23,382 nucleotides of DNA from DATKQJ01 sp035534295 (lineage in GTDB: Bacteria > Chloroflexota > Dormibacteria > Dormibacterales > Dormibacteraceae), in NCBI GenBank assembly GCA_035534295.1, contig DATLSE010000019.1:1-23382 (forward strand), written 5' to 3'. Position numbers and translations under genes: made by a program. Below the pieces are notes generated by a model. The model was not told where the DNA came from. It worked only from the letters and a program-made list of their open reading frames with translations, and ran no database searches. The first letter of the stretch is position 1, and every line of letters begins with the position of its first letter. This document shows positions 15,320 through 22,803 of the stretch, piece by piece.

Positions 15320-16196
15320 GCTGGGTCCGCTCCTGGTCGGCGCCGGGGTTGCCCTGGGCGTGGCTGCGGCCGCAGGCGCGGGGCCCGCACGCATCGCCGC
15401 GAGCTGGCGCTGGAGCCTGGGGTGCGTGCGCGGTCAATACCAGCGCCGCGCCCTGGCCGCCGATTGGGCCTGGCTCACCCCGTCCCGCCTCGCCCTGTTG
15501 GACCTGGGGGCGGTCACCGCCGGCACCGTCCTGACCCTGTCCCTGACCGGGCTCACGGCGCTCGCGCTGGCGGCGGGCGGATCTGCTCTCTCGCTCCTGA
15601 ACGGTCTTCTGCTGACCCGCCAAGGACGCCTCCGAGCGGCCCGCGAAGACGCGGTTCTAGACTCCGTGCGTCTGCTGCGCCAGCTTTTGGAGGCCGGCGG
15701 CGTGAGCGTCGGGGAGGCGGTTAGCGTCCTGTCAGAGCGCGGGCCAAAGCCCCTGCGCGATGAGTTCGCGTCGATCACGGAGGCGTCGGTCCAGGGCACA
15801 TCAATCCGGGCTTGGCAGGCGGCGCGGGCACGATTGGCAGAGCCGTCGTTCGACCTCCTCGCGGCAGCGGTGACGCTGCAGCGGCCCGCGGGAGGAGAGC
15901 TCAGTCCAATCCTCCATGACCTGGAGGCGGCCCTGTCCGCTCGACTGGCTGTCAGCCGCGAAGCCGAGGCCCTACAAGTTCAGGCCAGAGGTGCCTCAGC
16001 GATCATCCTGGGTCTGCCGTACGCCTTCTTGTTCGCACTTGCGGCACTTGGATCTCCCTACCTGGCCGCCTACCGCGAGCTCGGAGGCGAGCTCTTCCTG
16101 GCCGCGATGCTGGGCGTCATGGCGGTCAGCCGGCGCTGGATCTCCCACCTTCTCGCCCTGCCGCTCGAGCCCCGCCTGACCGTCGGGCGCGGCTGA
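15312..16196 (+). CDS. tadB: TadB-like inner membrane platform protein (T2SSF domain)
   Basis: The 294-residue product starts inside the end of tadA (8-nt overlap). It has an N-terminal membrane segment (about 4-22), a second hydrophobic pair (about 58-98) and a C-terminal pair (about 232-280). A cytoplasmic helical T2SSF domain (LLRQLLEAGGVSVGEAVSVL) lies between. This topology is standard for TadB, which with TadC forms the membrane platform coupled to TadA. Confidence 0.85.
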   Translation: MAELGPLLVGAGVALGVAAAAGAGPARIAASWRWSLGCVRGQYQRRALAADWAWLTPSRLALLDLGAVTAGTVLTLSLTGLTALALAAGGSALSLLNGLLLTRQGRLRAAREDAVLDSVRLLRQLLEAGGVSVGEAVSVLSERGPKPLRDEFASITEASVQGTSIRAWQAARARLAEPSFDLLAAAVTLQRPAGGELSPILHDLEAALSARLAVSREAEALQVQARGASAIILGLPYAFLFALAALGSPYLAAYRELGGELFLAAMLGVMAVSRRWISHLLALPLEPRLTVGRG

Positions 16197-16197
16197 G

Positions 16198-17061
16198 GTG
16201 AGGGTTACGCTGGCCTGCTCCGCCCTGGGGGCTGGCTTTGCGTGCGCCATCCTGGCCGGCTTCTGGCCCGCAGCCGGCTCCTCGGCGCTGCGCTGGTTGT
16301 GGCGACGCGGTCTGGCCTCGCGTCCGTTGCCGCCGCGCTCGGGACTCAGCTCTTCTGCACCGTGGCTCCGCACCAGGTGGCTGCACGTCTGGCTGCAGCT
16401 CATCATCGAGCGCGCGGGCCTGGCGGTCGGCATCCGCAGGCTGCTTCTCGGCGGCATCGGGTTGGGTATCGCGCTGGGAGCGGTATCAGGCGCCCTGGGC
16501 GCGCTGGCGGGGAGTATGACGACGGCCTGCATCCTGGGTCTGGCTGGACTCATCCAGGGTCCGCCCTGGGTCGTGCTCTGGCTTTGGTCCCGCGCTCGCG
16601 CCCGGCGCCGACGTCTCAGCTCCGAGCTCGCCCCAACCCTGGAACTGCTGGCACTCGAGTTGGGTTCGGGAACCGCGCCGCTGGCTGCCCTGAGCCTGGT
16701 TGCCGGGGCCTGCGAGGGAGAGCTGGCTCACGAGCTACGCCGGATACTGGTCGCCGCCCAGATCGCGGGTCAGGCCCCCGTGGAGGCCCGGCTGCTGGCG
16801 CTGGCCGACCGCCACGAGCTTCCCCAGCTGGCCGCGCTCGCCGCCGTGCTCGCCTCCTCCCGTGACTACGGCGCCGCCTGCCGCGCGGGCGTGCGGGCTC
16901 TGGCCGATGGAGTCCGTCGCGCTCAGCGCGAAGAGCTGATCGCGTTCGGCCGGCGGTCGCTGAACCGGGTGCTGATACCCGCCGCGCTGGGCGTCCTGCT
17001 GCCCTTCATGGCTCTGCTCTTGTACCCGGCGGTCTCCGACCTGTCCCGTTCGCTGCGGTGA
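16198..17061 (+). CDS. tadC: TadC-like inner membrane platform protein (T2SSF domain)
   Basis: The 287-residue product begins at GTG 16198, one base after the tadB stop. It has an N-terminal hydrophobic segment, a central pair (about 80-130), a cytoplasmic T2SSF stretch (LELLALELGSGTAPLAALSLV) and a C-terminal membrane helix (LIPAALGVLLPFMALLLYP). The topology and position after tadB identify it as the second platform protein. Confidence 0.83.
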   Translation: MRVTLACSALGAGFACAILAGFWPAAGSSALRWLWRRGLASRPLPPRSGLSSSAPWLRTRWLHVWLQLIIERAGLAVGIRRLLLGGIGLGIALGAVSGALGALAGSMTTACILGLAGLIQGPPWVVLWLWSRARARRRRLSSELAPTLELLALELGSGTAPLAALSLVAGACEGELAHELRRILVAAQIAGQAPVEARLLALADRHELPQLAALAAVLASSRDYGAACRAGVRALADGVRRAQREELIAFGRRSLNRVLIPAALGVLLPFMALLLYPAVSDLSRSLR

Positions 17062-17486
17062 TGCGCGAAGGCTCTGCTTCCTTGCTGCAGCGGGGCGCGG
17101 CCATGGTCGAGTTCGCTCTCGCCTGGCCCGTGCTGCTGCTGCTGACTTCCGTGTCGGTCCAGTTGTCGCTCTGGGGTGCGGTGGCCGAGGCCGCTGTGTA
17201 CGCAGCGGGGGCCGGGGCCCGGGCGGGCAGCGTGGCCGGCGCGAACGCGGCCGTGGCCGAAGCGGTGGCGGTCCTGAGTCTGTCACCAGCCCTGGCCGGC
17301 GAGTCCGCCGTCGCCGGCTGTCCCGCTGCGTCGAGACGCGCCGCCCGACCGGAGTTGACCGTGTGCGCAAGCTACACGTCGAGTTCTGTGACCGTGGCGG
17401 TTCGGGGATCGGCGCCTCTGCTGTTACCACTGCCTGGCCCGGGGATGCCGGTATGGGCCACTGTCACCCTCCCACTTCAAGAGTGA
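17061..17486 (+). CDS. TadE-like pseudopilin 1
   Basis: The 141-residue product starts at ATG 17061 in a TGATG overlap with tadC. The N-terminus reads RG-AAMVEFALAWPVLLLL, a class III-type prepilin signal with Glu at +5 after the predicted G/A cleavage, followed by a hydrophobic helix. This is the TadE signature. The extracellular part has two cysteines (AGCPAAS and TVCASYT) that could form a disulfide. Cleavage would need a TadV/CpaA prepilin peptidase, none of which is visible in the window. Confidence 0.8.
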   Translation: MREGSASLLQRGAAMVEFALAWPVLLLLTSVSVQLSLWGAVAEAAVYAAGAGARAGSVAGANAAVAEAVAVLSLSPALAGESAVAGCPAASRRAARPELTVCASYTSSSVTVAVRGSAPLLLPLPGPGMPVWATVTLPLQE

Positions 17487-17881
17487 TGCCCCGCTCCGGA
17501 CAGGCACTTGTCGAACTCGCCCTGTGCCTACCCCTGCTCCTGCTTCTGGGCGGCACCGCCTGGAGCGCCGCCACCTTGGTTCAGGCCCGCGAAGAGCTCG
17601 ACCTGGCGTGCGCCGCCGCGGCGTCGAGCGCGGCCCGGGCGCCGGATGCCAGCGCGGCTCAGGACGCTGCGAGCATCGCCTTTGCCCAGGCGCTCAGCGG
17701 GGACCCTCCACAGACCTCAAATCTCCGCCTCGATTTGGGAGCCTTTCAACGTGGCGGCGTGATGGAGGCGTACGCCAGTGCTGTCTGGCCCGTGGGCAGC
17801 GGACTGAGCTCGCTCCTTCCGCTTCAGATCACTCTGGTGGCGAGCAGCGCCGCGGTGATCGAGCCCTGGCGCTCGAGATGA
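17486..17881 (+). CDS. TadE-like pseudopilin 2
   Basis: The 131-residue product starts at ATG 17486, again in a TGATG overlap. The N-terminus SG-QALVELALCLPLLLLLG shows the prepilin cleavage glycine and Glu +5. A single cysteine lies in the membrane helix and another at CAAAASS. No cysteine pair like that of the first TadE is present in the extracellular part, so the two copies have diverged rather than duplicated recently. Confidence 0.78.
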   Translation: MPRSGQALVELALCLPLLLLLGGTAWSAATLVQAREELDLACAAAASSAARAPDASAAQDAASIAFAQALSGDPPQTSNLRLDLGAFQRGGVMEAYASAVWPVGSGLSSLLPLQITLVASSAAVIEPWRSR

Positions 17882-18297
17882 GGCGGAACTCGGGCCAGAC
17901 CATGGTCCTGCTGGCCGTGCTTCTGCCCCTGTGCCTTTTGCCCGCGCTGGCCTACAGCGCAGAGGCGGGTCTTCTCGCAGCCCATTCGGCGCGGCTGCAG
18001 GAGGCCGTGGCGCGCACCGCCCTGGACGCCGCCCAGGCCCTGGACCAGGATCGGCTTCGGGCCGGGGGCGGGGCGACTCTGGCCGCCGACCAGGCGCGGG
18101 CCCGGGCCCTTGTGAGCCTGCAGACACTAGATCCATCTGCGCACCTGGACGGCTGCCAGGTCGAGGCCCTGAGGGTGGTGGTCAGCGCCCATGAAGACTG
18201 GCCGGACGCCTTTGCTGGCCTGCTCGGCGGCGGTCGCGTGCGGCTGTCGGCGCGGGCCTCGGCTCGCCTCAATTTTTCCTTCACCGCTTCGGGCTAG
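17878..18297 (+). CDS. TadG-like small pilus-associated protein
   Basis: The 139-residue product starts at ATG 17878 (ATGA overlap). The N-terminus NSG-QTMVLLAVLLPLCLLPA resembles a prepilin signal, but Glu +5 is replaced by Leu, as in TadG-type proteins. A helical segment (AARSARLQEAVARTALDAA type, Ala-rich) follows. The von Willebrand domain of long TadG is absent. It is the last gene of the operon. Confidence 0.68.
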   Translation: MRRNSGQTMVLLAVLLPLCLLPALAYSAEAGLLAAHSARLQEAVARTALDAAQALDQDRLRAGGGATLAADQARARALVSLQTLDPSAHLDGCQVEALRVVVSAHEDWPDAFAGLLGGGRVRLSARASARLNFSFTASG

Positions 18298-18298
18298 C

Positions 18299-18339
18299 TC
18301 CGCCTTCGCCAGCCCCAGGCGCAGGGGCCCCGGGCGGAG
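18299..18339 (+). terminator. GC-rich inverted repeat after the Tad operon
   Basis: TCCGCC near 18300-18305 and GGCGGA near 18333-18338 can pair around a GC-rich internal loop directly after the last Tad gene. There is no T tract, so it is at best a pause or factor-dependent site. Confidence 0.25.
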
Positions 18340-18343
18340 GCGC

Positions 18344-18349
18344 GATAAT
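18344..18349 (+). promoter_or_regulatory. -10 element and ribosome-binding site for etfBA
   Basis: GATAAT at 18344-18349 lies about 40 nt before the etfB TTG. A Shine-Dalgarno GAGGA sits at 18376-18380, 9 nt from the TTG. Unlike most first genes here, etfB therefore has a conventional leader. Confidence 0.4.
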
Positions 18350-18389
18350 CGTTCTCGACCCTGGCGGCGCAATTTGAGGACCGCGCACA

Positions 18390-19151
18390 TTGAAAATCGC
18401 AGTGACCATGAAGCAGGTGCCGGATCCGGGCGGCCCACAGGGCCTGGAGGCCGACCGCACCCTGCTCCGGGATCGCGAGGTGGCATTGGATCCGGGCGAT
18501 GAGTATGGGATCGAGGTTGCGCTGCGGATAAAGGAGTCTCAGGGCGCGGATGTGGTTCTGGTCTCGATGGGTCCGGAGCGAGCGCGCGACGCCGTCCGCA
18601 AGGGGTTGTCGATGGGGGCCGACCGTGGCCTTCTGATCAGCGACGGGGCCCTGTCTGGGGCCGACGCCCTGCTCACCGCTCGGGCGCTGGCGGCTGCGCT
18701 GCGGTCTGAGGCGCCGGACCTTGTGATCTGCGCCACCGAATCGTATGACGGGTCGACCGGCATGGTGCCTCCGATGCTGGCCGAACTCCTGGGCATGCCG
18801 CAGCTCACCATCGCCAAGAGTGTGGAGGTCGCCGGCGGAAATGTGACCGTGCACCGCCAGACCGGCGACGGCTATCAGGTAGTGGTGGCGGAGCTTCCCG
18901 CTCTGATCACGGTCACCGCCGGAATCGCAGAGCCCCGATACGCCTCGCTCAGGGGCATCATGGCCGCGCGCTCCAAGGAGATCGGGATCCTTACTCTCAA
19001 GGACTTGAACCTAGAGCTCTCAGGAGGAGCCGAAACGATAGAGGAGATGGTCGACGCACCCGTGCGGGCCGTCGGTGAGACGGTCGAGGACGACGGGAGC
19101 TCGGGCGTTGACAGCATCATGGCTGCGCTCCGCGCCGCCAAGGTCATCTAG
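18390..19151 (+). CDS. etfB: Electron transfer flavoprotein beta subunit
   Basis: The 253-residue product begins MKIAVTMKQVPDPGG at TTG 18390. It has the ETF-beta Rossmann-like layout, including LSMGADRGLLISD, the AMP-binding stretch DGSTGMVPPMLAELLGMPQ and the signature RYASLRGIMAARSKEI. The length is normal. With EtfA it carries electrons from acyl-CoA dehydrogenases or other flavoenzymes to the respiratory chain. No partner dehydrogenase or ETF-quinone oxidoreductase is in the window. It lies 3 bp before etfA. Confidence 0.94.
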   Translation: MKIAVTMKQVPDPGGPQGLEADRTLLRDREVALDPGDEYGIEVALRIKESQGADVVLVSMGPERARDAVRKGLSMGADRGLLISDGALSGADALLTARALAAALRSEAPDLVICATESYDGSTGMVPPMLAELLGMPQLTIAKSVEVAGGNVTVHRQTGDGYQVVVAELPALITVTAGIAEPRYASLRGIMAARSKEIGILTLKDLNLELSGGAETIEEMVDAPVRAVGETVEDDGSSGVDSIMAALRAAKVI

Positions 19152-19154
19152 GCC

Positions 19155-20117
19155 ATGCCCAGCATCTGGCTCTACGCAGAGATGGGCGGTGGCCGGTTGG
19201 CGTCCACGGCGCTGGAGCTGCTGGCGCGAGCGCGGATGATGGGTGATGTCACCGCGGTAGCTCTGGGTCCGGGGGCGCGCGCGGCGGCGGCCACCCTGGG
19301 CGAACACGGAGCGGCTCGGGTCCTGTTCAACGAGGACTCGGCCTTCTCCGACTACATCGCCGAGCCCCAGACCGATGTGATGTCGGATCTGATCAGGGGG
19401 GCCGACCCCGATCTGGTTTTGTTCGGGTTCACGCCAGATTCGCGCGACGTTGCCGGCCGACTCGCCGCCCGGCTGGACCGGAGCGTGATCTCGAACGCGA
19501 TCGATTTCAGCCTCGAATCCGGCGTCGTGCGGGCGCAGGTCCCGTACTTCGGAGGGTCTAAGACAGCGACGTACCGGGCCAACCAGCGACCGGCCCTGGT
19601 GCTAGTCCGCCCGCGCTCGTTCGATTCCTCCGCCGTCGGTGGTGAGGCCGAGGTCGACGAGATTCCCCTCACCCTGGCGCCCGCATCCCAGCGGTCCCGG
19701 ATCCTGGAACGCCGGACCGAGGTCGAAGAGCGGGTCAAGCTAGAGGAGGCGACGGTCATCGTCGCTGGCGGTCGAGGTTTGGGCGAGGCTTCCAACTTCA
19801 AGCTCCTCGATGAGCTCGCCCAGGCTCTGGGGGCGGCCGTGGGCGCGAGCCGCGCGGTGGTGGACGCCGGCTGGGTGCCCTACGCGATGCAGGTCGGGCA
19901 GACCGGGAAGACGGTGTCGCCGACGCTCTATCTGGCCGCCGGCATCTCCGGCGCCATGCAGCACACGGTGGGGATGAAGACCTCCAAGTTCATCATCGCC
20001 ATCAACAAGGATCGGGAGGCGCCGATCATGAAGCTGGCCGACCTGGCCGTCGTCGGCGATGCCCTCCGGATCCTGCCCGGCCTGGTTGATGCCCTGCGCG
20101 GCCGGAGAGGGCACTGA
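19155..20117 (+). CDS. etfA: Electron transfer flavoprotein alpha subunit
   Basis: The 320-residue product carries the FAD-binding C-terminal domain: GGRGLGEASNF, ASRAVVDAGW, QVGQTGKTVSP, YLAAGISGAMQH and INKDREAPI, all conserved. The N-terminal domain packs on EtfB. Length and motifs are standard, with no extra ferredoxin-like domain, so it is the soluble heterodimeric type. Confidence 0.95.
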   Translation: MPSIWLYAEMGGGRLASTALELLARARMMGDVTAVALGPGARAAAATLGEHGAARVLFNEDSAFSDYIAEPQTDVMSDLIRGADPDLVLFGFTPDSRDVAGRLAARLDRSVISNAIDFSLESGVVRAQVPYFGGSKTATYRANQRPALVLVRPRSFDSSAVGGEAEVDEIPLTLAPASQRSRILERRTEVEERVKLEEATVIVAGGRGLGEASNFKLLDELAQALGAAVGASRAVVDAGWVPYAMQVGQTGKTVSPTLYLAAGISGAMQHTVGMKTSKFIIAINKDREAPIMKLADLAVVGDALRILPGLVDALRGRRGH

Positions 20118-20179
20118 GGCCAACCATCGAGCCCGCGGCGGATCCCAAGGGGGGCCCCGGTGCGGGCCTGAGGCCGCGG

Positions 20180-20620
20180 TTGCGGGCTCTGGTCGAGGCC
20201 ACCCTTACGGTCGCCTCGCCCAGAGCCCCCGTGGCCGACATCGGGGCGGGTGACGGCCAGGTCGCCCTCCGCCTGCACGATCTCGGCCTGCCTGTGGTCG
20301 CCACCGAATTCCACCCCGGCGCCTACGCGCGACTGCCGAGCCAGCTCGATCGTCGGCTCGGCGACGGGCTCGCACCGCTCCGGCCGGGAGAGGTGGAGGG
20401 TGCCATCATCGCGGGGATGGGGGCGCGGAACATGATCGGAATCCTGGAGCGGGATCGGGATCTGGCTCGAACCTTGGGCTGGCTGGTCCTGCAGCCGCAG
20501 CAGAAGCCCGACCTGCTCGAGACCTGGATCGATGAATCCGGCTGGCGTCGGACTGCGACCTGCAATGTAAGGCAGGGCAGCCGTGATTACCGGTTGCTCG
20601 TGCTCAGGTGGGCTGCGTGA
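20180..20620 (+). CDS. TrmK-like tRNA (adenine-22-N1)-methyltransferase, short form
   Basis: A SAM-dependent methyltransferase of the COG2384 family. Motif I reads VADIGAGDGQVAL, the family signature IIAGMGARNM follows, and LVLQPQQKPDLLETWI corresponds to TrmK's LVLQPNxxxxxLRxWL. The product has 146 residues from TTG 20180, but the frame is open back into etfA. Homology (GLRPRLRALVEATL) begins slightly upstream, so a CTG start near 20168 is possible. It is much shorter than Bacillus TrmK (about 235 aa) because the C-terminal coiled-coil domain is absent. The GTG of the next gene overlaps its stop. Confidence 0.75.
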   Translation: MRALVEATLTVASPRAPVADIGAGDGQVALRLHDLGLPVVATEFHPGAYARLPSQLDRRLGDGLAPLRPGEVEGAIIAGMGARNMIGILERDRDLARTLGWLVLQPQQKPDLLETWIDESGWRRTATCNVRQGSRDYRLLVLRWAA

Positions 20621-21312
20621 ACCAGACCGAGACCCTGCTCCTTTACCAGCGCCTTGAACTGCGGGCCGAGTTGGCGGCCGAGTCTGTGGCCCGACTACGG
20701 CGGCGGATCGAATCCGATCCCGAGGTGGACCGCCTCATGGCCGAGATAAGCCGACTAGTCGCTCTCAAGGCGCCCTTGGAGTCGGCCCTGGCCCTGCGCG
20801 ATGATGAGGTGGGAGCGCACCGACAGCGTCTGCGCGCCCGAGAGCGAGAACTGATGAGCGGTCACGTCAAGAACCCCTCCGAGCTGATTCAGATGGCGGC
20901 TGAGGTCGAGCACATGAAACAGGCGCTCGGGCAGGAGGAGGAGGGCGAATTGGGCCTGATCGAGGAGACGGAGAAAATCGACGATGAGATCGCCGCTCTG
21001 AACTCCCGCCTGGATGATCTTCGCCGGGCCCGGGCCGAAGCCGAGCCTGCGCTGTTACTCGAAGTCGAAGCCAAGAGTGCCGAGCTCGAGTCGTTGGAGT
21101 CCGAGCGCGACCAGGCCTGGGAGCGCGTGGGAGGCCCACTGCAGTCCGAGTACCGGCGACTCAAGTCGCGCCTGCGCGACCCGGTGGCCGAGGTGGTGGA
21201 CCTCAAATGCCAGGCCTGCCGCGTTCAGGTCACCTCCAATGCCATTCAGATTCTGCGTCGAGCCGACCGGGTCAGTTGCGACAACTGCGACCGCCTCTTG
21301 GTCCTAGCGTGA
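20617..21312 (+). CDS. Coiled-coil protein with C4 zinc ribbon (Rv2229c/CT398 family)
   Basis: The 231-residue product has a long antiparallel coiled coil (about 10-185), rich in Glu, Leu and Arg. The C-terminal zinc ribbon has ligands C198, C201 (CQAC), C221 and C224 (CDNC). This is the zf-RING_7/COG1579 family. In actinobacteria it lies next to the RNase HI gene, as here. Function in that family is not established; nucleic-acid binding is presumed. GTG 20617 overlaps the preceding TGA (GTGA), and its own stop overlaps the rnhA start. Confidence 0.85.
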   Translation: MNQTETLLLYQRLELRAELAAESVARLRRRIESDPEVDRLMAEISRLVALKAPLESALALRDDEVGAHRQRLRARERELMSGHVKNPSELIQMAAEVEHMKQALGQEEEGELGLIEETEKIDDEIAALNSRLDDLRRARAEAEPALLLEVEAKSAELESLESERDQAWERVGGPLQSEYRRLKSRLRDPVAEVVDLKCQACRVQVTSNAIQILRRADRVSCDNCDRLLVLA

Positions 21313-21725
21313 ATACGCTGCGCCTTTTCACCGACGGAGCGGCGCGAGGCAACCCCGGCCCGGCCGGCCTCGGCATCGTGATCGAGGATGCCGAAGGCAA
21401 GCGTCTGTGGGGTGGATGCCGCTACATCGGTGTCGCCACCAACAACCGAGCCGAGTACCTGGCTCTGCTCGAGGGTCTGAAGGCGCTGGCCCAATGGGCA
21501 CCCGATCGGGTCGAGGTGTTCATGGACTCGCTCTTGGTGGTCGAGCAGTTGAACGGCCGCTACCGGGTCAAGCACCCCGATCTCAAAACCCTGCATCAAG
21601 AGGCCACGGCTCTGCTCTCAGGCTTCGCCTCGCGCTCGGTATCGCACGTGCGCCGGGAGGCCAATCGGGGCGCTGACGCGCTCGCCAACCGTGCCATAGA
21701 TGAGTACCAACAGTCACCGGCGTGA
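21309..21725 (+). CDS. rnhA: Ribonuclease HI
   Basis: The 138-residue product degrades RNA in RNA:DNA hybrids with two metal ions. The catalytic DEDD set is complete: D9 (LFTDGAARGNPG), E49 (NNRAEYLALLEGL), D73 (FMDSLLVVEQL) and D123 (NRGADALANRAID). It lacks the C-terminal phosphatase (CobC) domain fused in mycobacterial Rv2228c and lacks the basic handle loop of E. coli RNase HI. GTG 21309 overlaps the stop of the zinc-ribbon gene. Confidence 0.94.
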   Translation: MNTLRLFTDGAARGNPGPAGLGIVIEDAEGKRLWGGCRYIGVATNNRAEYLALLEGLKALAQWAPDRVEVFMDSLLVVEQLNGRYRVKHPDLKTLHQEATALLSGFASRSVSHVRREANRGADALANRAIDEYQQSPA

Positions 21726-21748
21726 GTTCGGTCACGATCGTCCAGAGC

Positions 21749-21754
21749 TAGAAT
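21749..21754 (+). promoter_or_regulatory. -10 element of rnpB
   Basis: TAGAAT ends 6 nt before the predicted RNA 5' end at about 21761. Because this is an RNA gene, its -10 spacing is a check on the leaderless pattern seen elsewhere. No clear -35 is visible. Confidence 0.5.
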
Positions 21755-21760
21755 GGCGAC

Positions 21761-22125
21761 GGATCGAGACGGACGGGCGACCGCCGCGCCCACGCGGGCG
21801 GGGAGGAAAGTCCGGGCTCCAAAGAGCAGGGCGCTGGGTAATACCCAGTCGGGGCGACCCGAAGGAAAGTGCCACAGAAATTACACCGCCCGGGCGACCG
21901 GGTAAGGGTGAAATGGTGGGGTAAGAGCCCACCGGCGGGCGGGTGATCGCCCGGCCAGGCAAACCCCGCCCGGAGCAAGACCAAATAGGAGGGCGCCAAA
22001 GGCTGCTCGCCGAGCCCTCGGGTAGCGGTCGCTGGAGGCGCCGGGCAACCGGCGTCGTAGATAGATGGTCGCCGCCCCGGGCGTGTCCGGGGAACAGAAC
22101 CCGGCTTACAGTCCGCCTCGACCCA
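21761..22125 (+). ncRNA. rnpB: RNase P RNA, bacterial type A
   Basis: This is the catalytic RNA of RNase P, which matures tRNA 5' ends. The universally conserved blocks are present in order: GGAGGAAAGTCCGGGCTCC (from 21802), ACAGAAATTACACCGCC, GGTAAGGGTGAAATGGTGGG, GTAGATAGATGG (from 22055) and ACAGAACCCGGCTTACAG. Helix P1 is formed by TCGAGACGGAC near 21764 and GTCCGCCTCGA near 22111, with one mismatch. The ends are estimated from P1. No terminator hairpin with a T tract follows; a protein-like frame begins about 17 nt later. Confidence 0.97.
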
Positions 22126-22141
22126 CCAGCTCCCACGAGGG

Positions 22142-22771
22142 CTCACCTACCGGCGCGCCGGGCACGGCAACCTGCACGTGCGGGGATACAAGGAAGAGGG
22201 GACAACGACGACGCCCTTCGACATGGTGATGATGAACGACCTCGACCGTTTCCACCTGGTCATGGACGTGATCGATCGCACCCCAGGCCTCGGCCAAGGG
22301 TTGCGGCTCGAGGTGGCTGCGCTGATTCGAGAGCACAAGCCCCGCACGGTGTACGCGATCGGCGAGCCGTGTGTGCACCCGGACCATGTCGCGGCAGCGG
22401 GCATCGCGCGAGCAGCTGTGCTCCTTGCCCGACTCGGGCGATGGGAGGACGTCCCGGGTGGCGAGCAGCTGGCCAGCCAATCGCGCTGGATGGTGAATCG
22501 CCTCTTCTTTCCGCACTGCAAGATGGAGACGCCCTGGTCGGAGTTCGCCTTTGCGGTCGACATCAGCGAGATCTACGCCCGCAAGCGCCAGGCCCTGGCC
22601 GCCTATCCGTCGATCCTTCCGCCTGAGGGTGATCGTCTGCTCGCCCTCTACGAAGCCGACGATCAGTACTTCGGCCGGCTCTTGGGCGTCGCCTACGCCG
22701 AGGTCTTCAGGAGCGCAAGCCCGATCTTGCTGGCCGACCCGACAGTGGTCCTGCCCGGCGTTCACGGCTGA
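22142..22771 (+). pseudogene. Chimeric remnant: phosphoketolase C-terminus joined to PIG-L/BshB deacetylase C-terminus
   Basis: One open frame contains two unrelated family ends. Codons 22142 to about 22297 encode LTYRRAGHGNLHVRGYKEE and GTTTTPFDMVMMNDLDRFHL, nearly the textbook C-terminal region of phosphoketolase (Xfp). From about 22300 the frame reads ALIREHKPRTVYAIGEP, HPDHVAAAGIARAAVLLARL (HPDH at 22376-22387), FAVDISEIYARKRQALAAY and YFGRLLGVAYAEVF. These are the later blocks of PIG-L/BshB1-type N-acetylglucosaminyl deacetylases. The PIG-L N-terminus with its first metal motif (HPDD) and almost all of phosphoketolase, including the ThDP domains, are missing. The frame stays open, but the only plausible starts are GTG 22178 or ATG 22223, and neither would give an intact enzyme. 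A deletion fusion, or a misassembly, is the simplest explanation. Confidence 0.72.
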
Positions 22772-22786
22772 GCTCACGAGATGGCC

Positions 22787-22792
22787 TAGAGT
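22787..22792 (+). promoter_or_regulatory. -10 element for the universal stress protein gene
   Basis: TAGAGT ends 11 nt before ATG 22804, which predicts a very short leader of about 4-5 nt. No ribosome-binding site is evident. Confidence 0.3.
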
Positions 22793-22803
22793 CAGAGTCG
22801 CAG

